Shown: positions 23,183 through 28,670 of the stretch, in pieces | Position numbering within the stretch: the stretch's first letter is position 1 | How the letters are laid out: each line of letters begins with the position of its first letter | Assembly (NCBI GenBank): GCA_052387855.1 | Contig: JBQTIT010000020.1 | Span: 1 to 28,670 of the forward strand | DNA length: 28,670 nt | Origin: CAIYZT01 sp052387855 | GTDB lineage: Bacteria; Pseudomonadota; Alphaproteobacteria; Rhodobacterales; Rhodobacteraceae | Reading direction: 5' to 3' | Made by a program: the position numbers and the translations under genes | Notes under the pieces: generated by a model | Seen by the model: the letters and a program-made list of their open reading frames with translations, nothing else | What the model was told of the DNA's origin: nothing | Database searches by the model: none

Positions 23183-23215
23183 AAGGGCCGTCCAGACCGG
23201 GCCCGTCCGGCCCTT
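23183..23215 (-). terminator. Possible terminator after the GNAT gene
   Basis: On this strand AAGGGCCG pairs perfectly with CGGCCCTT over 8 bp (23208-23215 with 23183-23190) around a 17-nt loop that is itself GC-rich. It lies 10 nt after the acetyltransferase stop and before the tRNA. There is no T-run. Confidence 0.4.
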
Positions 23216-23225
23216 GCCGGGGGGT

Positions 23226-23747
23226 TTAGCCCGCCTGAAACCCGGCGTCAACGGCGCTGGCGGGGCTGCCGGCGCCCTGCGGCGCCGGCCAGACCCACAG
23301 GTCAAGCGCGCCGTCCCCTGGGTCATCACGCGTCCCGGCGCGGGCAAAGCCGGCCTTTTGCAGCACCCGGCGCGATGCCGGATTGTCCAGGGCCGTTTCG
23401 GCCCGGACTTGCACGACCCCTTTGGCCAGCAGCAGCGGCAAGAGCGCCCTCACCGACGCCGCCGCGTGCCCGCGTCCGCGCCGCGCCGGGGCGGTGCCAT
23501 AGCCGATCTCGACCGAACCCGCGCGGGGCACATCCTTGACCGCCACCGAGCACACCACCTCGCCCTCCGCCACACCAAACCAGGTGCCCCAGCCCTGGGC
23601 CCGGTTCAGCCGCAGCGACAGCGCGCCAAGCATCGCCAGCACCGGCGCGGGCTCCAGCCCGCCTTCGGGGATCGCCAGACCGCGCCAGGTGCCGGCCCCG
23701 ACCAGATGGGAATAGTCTTGCGGCCCGGTGGCGATCAGGTGGATCAT
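23226..23747 (-). CDS. GNAT-family N-acetyltransferase
   Basis: A 173-residue acetyl-CoA-dependent acetyltransferase. Motif A is SVEIGYGTAPARRGRGHAAASVRAL (about 78-102), with the pyrophosphate-binding RRGRGHA at 89-95. Motif B is RAETALDNPASRRVLQKAGF (about 118-137), as in RimJ/RimL-like Acetyltransf_3 proteins. The substrate cannot be told; relatives modify protein N-termini or small amines. The ATG overlaps the prfB stop by 4 nt (ATGA), so it is translated with prfB. That link suggests, but does not prove, a translation-related substrate. The Ala/Gly-rich C-terminal tail beyond residue 155 is probably disordered. Confidence 0.93.
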   Translation of the reverse strand: MIHLIATGPQDYSHLVGAGTWRGLAIPEGGLEPAPVLAMLGALSLRLNRAQGWGTWFGVAEGEVVCSVAVKDVPRAGSVEIGYGTAPARRGRGHAAASVRALLPLLLAKGVVQVRAETALDNPASRRVLQKAGFARAGTRDDPGDGALDLWVWPAPQGAGSPASAVDAGFQAG

Positions 23748-24871
23748 TCCTCGGTCCAGGTGTCCTCGCGGCCCTTGCCCGAAACGCCAAGCGCCAGGGT
23801 GGCGGCCATGAAGCGGTCAAGATCGCCGTCCAGCACGCCGCCGGTGTCGCTGGTCTCGACCCCGGTGCGCAGGTCCTTGACCATCTGGTAGGGTTGCAGG
23901 ACATAGGAGCGGATCTGGTTGCCCCAGCCGGCATCGCCCTTGCTTTCATGCGCCTCAAGGATGGCCGCGTTGCGCTTGTCCAGTTCCTGCTGGTAAAGCC
24001 GCGACTTCAGCGCCTGCATGGCGATGTCGCGGTTCTGGTGCTGCGATTTCAGCGATGAGGTCACCACGATGCCGCTGGGAAAGTGGGTGATGCGCACGGC
24101 GGAATCGGTCTTGTTGACGTGCTGGCCGCCCGCGCCCGAAGATCGGTAGGTGTCGATGCGGATGTCCTTGTCCTGCACCTCGATCTCGATGTTGTCATCG
24201 ACCACCGGATAGACCCAGACCGAGGAAAACGAGGTGTGCCGCCGCGCCGCGCTGTCATAGGGCGAGATGCGCACCAGCCGGTGCACGCCCGATTCCGATT
24301 TCAGCCAGCCATAGGCGTTGTGGCCCATGATCTTGTACGAGACGGACCGGATGCCGGCCTCTTCGCCCGGCGTTTCGGACTGCATCTCGACAGTGTAGCC
24401 CTTTTTCTCGGCCCAGCGAACATACATCCGCGCCAGCATCGAGGCCCAGTCGCAGCTTTCGGTGCCGCCCGCGCCTGCGTTGATCTCCAGAAAGGTGTCG
24501 TTGCCGTCCGCCTCGCCGTCGAGCAGCGCCTCCAGTTCCTTTTGCCGCGCGGTTTCGACCAGCGCCTTGAGCGCGCCCTCGGCCTCGGCGACGATCTCGG
24601 CGTCGCCCTCGGCCTCGCCCAGTTCGATCAGGTCGGTGTTGTCCTTGAGCCCGCCGGCGATCAGCCGATAGGTGCCCATCGCGTCCATCAGGTGCTGGCG
24701 TTCCTTCATCAGCTTTTGCGCCTTGGCCGGATCGTCCCACAGGCCGGGGTCCTCGATCATCGCCTCGAATTCCTCCAGACGGTGGGGCGCGGTCTCCCAG
24801 TCCAGCCGCTGGCCGAGCAGGCGCAGCGACTTTTCGATCATCTGGACGTGGTTCTGTGTCTCCGCGCGCAT
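23744..24871 (-). CDS. prfB: Peptide chain release factor 2
   Basis: Recognises UGA and UAA stop codons and triggers peptide release. The 375-residue protein has the GGQ catalytic motif at 248-250 (SSGAGGQHVNKTDSAVR). The stop-codon tripeptide, SPF in E. coli, reads SPY at 203-205 (RISPYDSAARRHTSF), a variant I know from other alphaproteobacteria. The frame is continuous from ATG 24871, with no internal UGA near codon 25, so the autoregulatory +1 frameshift of E. coli prfB is absent. GGAAGGGG precedes the start. A very long open frame extends upstream through mrcA's complement, but it is an artefact of GC-rich repeats. The GNAT gene is coupled downstream. mrcA, usually directly upstream of prfB on the same strand in alphaproteobacteria, here diverges from it. 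Confidence 0.98.
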   Translation of the reverse strand: MRAETQNHVQMIEKSLRLLGQRLDWETAPHRLEEFEAMIEDPGLWDDPAKAQKLMKERQHLMDAMGTYRLIAGGLKDNTDLIELGEAEGDAEIVAEAEGALKALVETARQKELEALLDGEADGNDTFLEINAGAGGTESCDWASMLARMYVRWAEKKGYTVEMQSETPGEEAGIRSVSYKIMGHNAYGWLKSESGVHRLVRISPYDSAARRHTSFSSVWVYPVVDDNIEIEVQDKDIRIDTYRSSGAGGQHVNKTDSAVRITHFPSGIVVTSSLKSQHQNRDIAMQALKSRLYQQELDKRNAAILEAHESKGDAGWGNQIRSYVLQPYQMVKDLRTGVETSDTGGVLDGDLDRFMAATLALGVSGKGREDTWTEE

Positions 24872-24990
24872 CAGGCGGCCCCTTCCGGTCAGGTCTTTGA
24901 CTGCGGCGTGATAGCGAAAGCGGGCGGCGGCGACAAGCGGCAGGTGGGCGGGCAGTCGCGGCCGTCCCGGGCGGGCGCGGGCCGACGGCG

Positions 24991-25250
24991 GTTCGGGCGG
25001 AACAGGAAACGCACCGCGTTTCCCCGCCCGCGTGGGGCCATGTCTGGTAAACCGGTTCCGCATAGCTGACAGAGGCCAGCGCCCGACCCGGCGGGCGTGG
25101 AGCGCCCTCCCTGCGGGGGTCGGGCGCTGGCCGAAGGCCTTTGGGGCCCTCGGCGGGGGATGGGACGGGCGGCGCGCATGACCTCGGCGATGGCCCCGGC
25201 CAGTTCGGGCGGAGAAGGAAACGTACCGCGGTTCCCCTCCCCCGGCGCGG
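24991..25250 (+). repeat. Structured ~213-bp repeat, block B
   Basis: One full unit and part of a second, in the same orientation as block A, between the divergent prfB and mrcA genes. H2 is GGAAACGC/GCGTTTCC (25005-25012 with 25016-25023). H3 has the 16-bp perfect arms of the first unit of block A (25074-25089 with 25117-25132). H1 (25130-25139 with 25145-25154) has one mismatch. The partial second unit has a degraded H2 (25217-25235). Between 24872 and 24990, and between 25251 and 25327, I see no gene. Confidence 0.87.
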
Positions 25251-25327
25251 CCCAGACGCCATGCGGGCGCTGGCCGGCCCTCTCGGCTCCTCGGCAGGCA
25301 CGAAGCCGCGCCTCCGCGCAAGGTGTT

Positions 25328-25356
25328 TTGACCTTGCCCGCGACCTTGCCTATATG
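25328..25356 (+). promoter_or_regulatory. Sigma-70-type promoter of mrcA
   Basis: TTGACC (25328-25333), a 17-nt spacer and TATATG (25351-25356) make a near-consensus promoter. Transcription should start near 25363. That is only about 4 nt before the ATG at 25367 but about 25 nt before the GTG at 25388, which favours the GTG as the mrcA start. Confidence 0.72.
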
Positions 25357-25387
25357 GGGGCAAGTCATGCCTTGCGCTGGGGGCCGC

Positions 25388-27931
25388 GTGCTGCGCTTCA
25401 TCGTTTCCTTTTTCGGCGGCCTCTTCACCCTGGTGACCATGGGCATCCTGTTTTCCGCCCTGACACTGGGCGGCATTTTCTACATGTACGCCAGTGACTT
25501 GCCGAGCCACGAGCGCCTGGCGCAATATGCCCCGCCCACCATCAGCCGCATCTACAGCCGCGAGGGGCGCATCATCGACGAATTCGCCCAGGAGCGGCGG
25601 CTCTTCGTGCCGATCGAGGACATCCCCCAGATCGTCAAGGACGCCTTCATCAGCGCCGAGGACAAACACTTTTACAGCCACAAGGGCTATGACGTGATGG
25701 GCATGATCAGCGCCTTCCGCGACGCGGTGATCACGCGCGGACAGACCCTGCGCGGCGCCTCGACCATCACGCAGCAGGTGATGAAGAACTTCCTTCTGTC
25801 CGGCGACCGCACCGGCGAGCGCAAGATCAAGGAAATCATCCTGGCCACGCGGCTTGAAGAAACTTTGACCAAGGACAAGATCCTTGAGCTTTACATGAAC
25901 GAGATCTTCCTGGGCCAGAACTCCTATGGCGTGGCGGCGGCGGCGCAGACCTATTTCAACAAGTCGCTGGACGAGCTGGCCCCGAACGAGGCCGCGATGC
26001 TGGCCGCGCTGCCGAAGGCGCCGGGCGAGTTTCATCCCGTCCGCGGCAAGGAGCGGCTGACCGAGCGGCGCGACTATGTGCTGGGCGAGATGCGCCAGAA
26101 CGGCCAGATCGACGAGGCGACATATCGCGCAGAGATCGCCCAGCCGCTCCTTTCGGTGCAGAACGGCGACTATCCGGCGTTTCGCCTTGCCCTTCCGCCG
26201 CGCGACTACTTCACCGATGAAATCCGCCGCCAGCTCTCGGGCACCTTCGGCGAGGAGGAGTTCTTTGGCGGCGGCCTGTCGATCCGCGCCACGGTCGAGC
26301 CCGAGTTGCAGGCCATGGCCGCCCAGGCCCTGCGCGAGGGGCTTGAGAAATACGACCGCGCCCAGGGCGTCTGGCGCGGCACCGGGCGCAAGTTGACGGC
26401 CGAGGCCATGGCCGACTGGCGCGCGGCCCTTGCGGACGAAGAAAACCTGCCCCGTGACGTGCCGGGCTGGAAGGCGGCCGTGGTGCTGGACCTGGGCGAG
26501 GGCACCGCCACGCTGGGCATCGAGGGAGAGGCGGAGCCGGGCACGCTGCTGTCCGAGGATGTGGGCTGGGCGCGCAAGCGCGCCGCCGATGGCAGCCTCG
26601 GCCGGACCGCCCGCACACCGGCCGACCTGATCGAGGTGGCCGAGGTGGTGATGGTGCGCGCGATCACCTCGGACGCGGACGGCAGCTTTGTACGCTGGTC
26701 GCTGCGCCAGGTGCCCGAGGTGCAGGGCGGCTTCATGGCGATGGATGTGAACACGGGCCGCGTCTTTGCCATGCAGGGCGGCTTTTCCTACATGGATTCG
26801 GTGTTCAACCGCGCCACCCAGGCGACGCGGCAGCCCGGCTCGGCCTTCAAGCCCTTTGTCTATGCCGCGGCGCTGGATTCCGGCTTTACCCCCGCCACCA
26901 TCGTGGTGGATGCCCCGATCGAGATTGACACGCCGCAGGGCCTGTGGACGCCCAAGAACGCCTCGAACAAGTTCTACGGCCCCGTGCCCGTGCGCACCGG
27001 GATCGAGCAGTCGCGCAACCTGATGACGATCCGCATCGCCCAGGAAATCGGGATGGAGACCGTCGCCGGCTATGCCGAGCGCTTTGGCGTCTATGATGCG
27101 ATGAACCCCTTTCTGGCCAATGCGCTGGGGGCGCAGGAGACGACTTTGTTCCGCATGGTGGCCGCCTATGCGATGTTCGCCAACGGCGGCGAGCGGGTGG
27201 AGCCGACGCTGGTGGACCGGGTGCAGAACCGCTATGGCGAGACGGTCTATCGCCATGACCCGCGCCGGTGCCTGAGCTGCGGCGAGACCACCTGGCCCGA
27301 GGGTCGCGGCCCGTCCATCCAGGCCGACCGCGAGCGGGTGATGGATGCCGTGACGGCCTATCAGTTGACCTCGATGATGGAGGGCGCGGTGCAGCGCGGC
27401 TCGGCGGCGGGGCTGTCGCTGCCGGTGCCGGTGGCCGGCAAGACCGGCACCACCAACGACGCCAAGGATGTCTGGTTCGTCGGCTATTCGTCGAACATCG
27501 TGGCCGGCTGCTACATCGGGTTCGACCAGCCGCGCACGCTGGGGGAAAACGCCTTTGGCGGTACGCTTTGCGTGCCGGTGTTCCAGGCCTTCATGCAAGA
27601 GGCGGTCAAGAAATACGGCGGCACCCGGTTTGCCGTGCCGCCGGGGGGATACTTTTTGTCCATCGACCGCTTCTCGGGGGCCCGCCTGCCCGACGGGACC
27701 ACGGGCGAGAACGTGGTGCAGGAATATTTCCGCGAAGGCGAGGAGCCGGTCTTTGGCCTGGCCGCATTGATCGATGGCGGCTTTGCCATGGGGGCCAACC
27801 TGCCGCTCGTTGTCGGCGGCGAGGTGGAGACGACCGAGGGCGCCGCCCCGGCCCCTGCGCCAGGCGGCACCGATCCGGACGCGCCGGTCAACGCCGACTT
27901 TGGCACGCTCAGCACCGGCGGGCTGTACTGA
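25388..27931 (+). CDS. mrcA: Penicillin-binding protein 1A (bifunctional transglycosylase/transpeptidase)
   Basis: Polymerises and cross-links peptidoglycan at the inner membrane. From GTG 25388 it has 847 residues: an N-terminal membrane anchor (FIVSFFGGLFTLVTMGILF then a second hydrophobic stretch, 4-34), a GT51 transglycosylase with EDKHFYSHKG (91-100; Glu91 catalytic), GASTITQQ (123-130), RKIKE and KDKILELYMNEIFLGQ, an OB-like insert, and a transpeptidase with SAFK (Ser485 catalytic), SRN (542-544) and KTGTT (685-689). The start was chosen because the predicted transcript begins around 25363, homologues start near LRFIVSFFG, and GGGGG precedes GTG. The ATG at 25367 remains possible and would add 7 residues. 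The gene is bracketed by inverted repeat blocks B and C. I see no terminator just after the stop. Confidence 0.96.
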   Translation: MLRFIVSFFGGLFTLVTMGILFSALTLGGIFYMYASDLPSHERLAQYAPPTISRIYSREGRIIDEFAQERRLFVPIEDIPQIVKDAFISAEDKHFYSHKGYDVMGMISAFRDAVITRGQTLRGASTITQQVMKNFLLSGDRTGERKIKEIILATRLEETLTKDKILELYMNEIFLGQNSYGVAAAAQTYFNKSLDELAPNEAAMLAALPKAPGEFHPVRGKERLTERRDYVLGEMRQNGQIDEATYRAEIAQPLLSVQNGDYPAFRLALPPRDYFTDEIRRQLSGTFGEEEFFGGGLSIRATVEPELQAMAAQALREGLEKYDRAQGVWRGTGRKLTAEAMADWRAALADEENLPRDVPGWKAAVVLDLGEGTATLGIEGEAEPGTLLSEDVGWARKRAADGSLGRTARTPADLIEVAEVVMVRAITSDADGSFVRWSLRQVPEVQGGFMAMDVNTGRVFAMQGGFSYMDSVFNRATQATRQPGSAFKPFVYAAALDSGFTPATIVVDAPIEIDTPQGLWTPKNASNKFYGPVPVRTGIEQSRNLMTIRIAQEIGMETVAGYAERFGVYDAMNPFLANALGAQETTLFRMVAAYAMFANGGERVEPTLVDRVQNRYGETVYRHDPRRCLSCGETTWPEGRGPSIQADRERVMDAVTAYQLTSMMEGAVQRGSAAGLSLPVPVAGKTGTTNDAKDVWFVGYSSNIVAGCYIGFDQPRTLGENAFGGTLCVPVFQAFMQEAVKKYGGTRFAVPPGGYFLSIDRFSGARLPDGTTGENVVQEYFREGEEPVFGLAALIDGGFAMGANLPLVVGGEVETTEGAAPAPAPGGTDPDAPVNADFGTLSTGGLY

Positions 27932-27989
27932 GGGATTGACCCGTGGCGCAGGGTGGCTCCTGAAAGGGCTGGGCGAGGCCCCGCGTATG

Positions 27990-28670
27990 TCTTGGACGAG
28001 GCACGCGCCGAGGTCATGCGAGACGCCCGCCCCATCCCCGGCCGAGGGCCCCCCCGGCCCTCGGCCAGCGCCTGCCCTTCCCCCGGCAGGCGCTGTCCTC
28101 TGTCGCTGATGCGGAACCTGTCTACCGGACAAGCGTCTACACGGGTGGGGAAAGGCAAAGCCTTTCCTAATCCGCCCGACCTTGGCCGAGGCCATGCGAG
28201 CCGCCCGCCCCATCCCCGGCCGAGGGCCCCAAAGGCCCTCGGCCAGCGCCCGACCCCCCCCAGGGAGGGCGCTCCGCACCCTCCGGGTCGGGCGCTGGCC
28301 TCTGACATCTATGCGGAACCGGTCACCTTGACACGTTCCCACACGGGCGGGAAAACGCAGTGCGTTTTCCTTTTCGCCCGACTTTGGCCGAGGCCATCGC
28401 CGAGGCCATGCGAAGGCCGGTCAACATCCCCGGCCGAGGGCCTCAAAAACCCTCGGCCAGCGCCTGCCCTTCCCCCGGCAGGCGCTTCGCGCCAGCCAGG
28501 TCAGGCGCTGGCCTCTGGATCGCAAGCGGAACGGGTCACCCGGACACGTTCTCACGTGGGCGGGAAAACGCGGTGCGTTTTCCTTTTCGCCCGACTTTGG
28601 CCGAGGCTATCGCAGAGGTCACGCGGGGCGGTTGCCCCATCCCGGCCGAGGGCCCCAAAGGCCCTCGGCC
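27990..28670 (-). repeat. Structured ~213-bp tandem repeat, block C (inverted)
   Basis: Three units and the start of a fourth, in opposite orientation to blocks A and B; unit marks recur near 28032, 28210, 28424 and 28637. H1 stems: 28040-28050 with 28056-28066, 28218-28228 with 28234-28244, 28432-28440 with 28450-28458, with unrelated loops. H2 stems: GGAAAGGC/GCCTTTCC (28149-28167), GGAAAACGC/GCGTTTTCC (28350-28370 and 28563-28583). H3 stems: 28066-28076 with 28085-28095, 28241-28256 with 28285-28300, 28455-28466 with 28502-28513. The first unit is about 35 bp short in its H3 region. The window ends inside the array. From 27932 to 27990 there is nothing recognisable. No gene is supported here. 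Confidence 0.9.

Noticed and set aside
28328..28333. TTGACA hexamer in block C as a promoter -35
   Set aside because: No acceptable -10 lies 16-18 nt downstream, and the hexamer is not kept in the other repeat units.
24872..28342. Very long minus-strand open frame upstream of prfB
   Set aside because: It runs through the antisense strand of mrcA and both repeat blocks. Only the last 375 residues resemble a protein family (RF2). Lack of stops is a GC effect.

Overview
The window looks like chromosomal DNA of a high-GC alphaproteobacterium of the Rhodobacterales (Rhodobacter/Paracoccus-like). The signs are a GAPIE-type MetA, a plant-type (class II) DAHP synthase, a DUF1127 mini-protein, a stand-alone Hint_2 protein, a PAS_5 protein, an SPY-type release factor 2 without a frameshift, and GC-rich intergenic palindromes. 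Most genes are housekeeping. No phage, insertion sequence or CRISPR array is visible.

Layout. 1-643: tandem copies of a ~213-bp structured repeat (block A). 644-4053: a co-directional run of a P-loop ATPase, metA, ppk2 and a TetR regulator. 4059-5012: a convergent DUF808 membrane protein. 5080-7547: two tandem GAPDH genes with a 48-aa membrane micro-protein between them, both genes preceded by the same palindromic operator motif. 7698-7859: a DUF1127 protein between two strong terminators. 7911-9969: a minus-strand operon of yicC-like gene, gmk and gamma-carbonic-anhydrase-like gene, coupled by ATGA overlaps. 10171-10833: a PAS protein. 10848-12218: class II aroG, divergent from a GlxA-type AraC regulator (12364-13389). 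13589-18703: a five-gene HAAT/Liv-type ABC importer. 18713-19118: a four-copy palindromic array with ~119-bp period. 19268-21691: a dimethylglycine/sarcosine dehydrogenase-like flavoprotein. 21807-21901: a MITE-like palindrome. 21903-22559: a lone Hint protein. 23057-23140: tRNA-Leu(CAA). 23226-24871: prfB with a GNAT gene downstream. 24991-25250: repeat block B. 25388-27931: mrcA (PBP1A). 27990-28670: repeat block C, inverted relative to A and B.

How the genes work together. The regulator, importer and flavoprotein plausibly form a locus for uptake and oxidative N-demethylation of a small methylated amine or betaine-type compound; the substrate is not determined. The GAPDH pair looks like a division of labour: the upstream copy has lost the NAD-selecting Asp (Ala instead) and the downstream copy keeps it, while a shared operator may place both under one carbon-metabolism regulator.

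The most unusual signal is the ~213-bp repeat family (blocks A, B, C). It occurs only between genes and contains three hairpins, two of which show compensatory base changes between copies. Blocks B and C are inverted copies flanking mrcA. In many alphaproteobacteria mrcA lies directly upstream of prfB on the same strand; here the two diverge, which an inversion through these repeats would explain.
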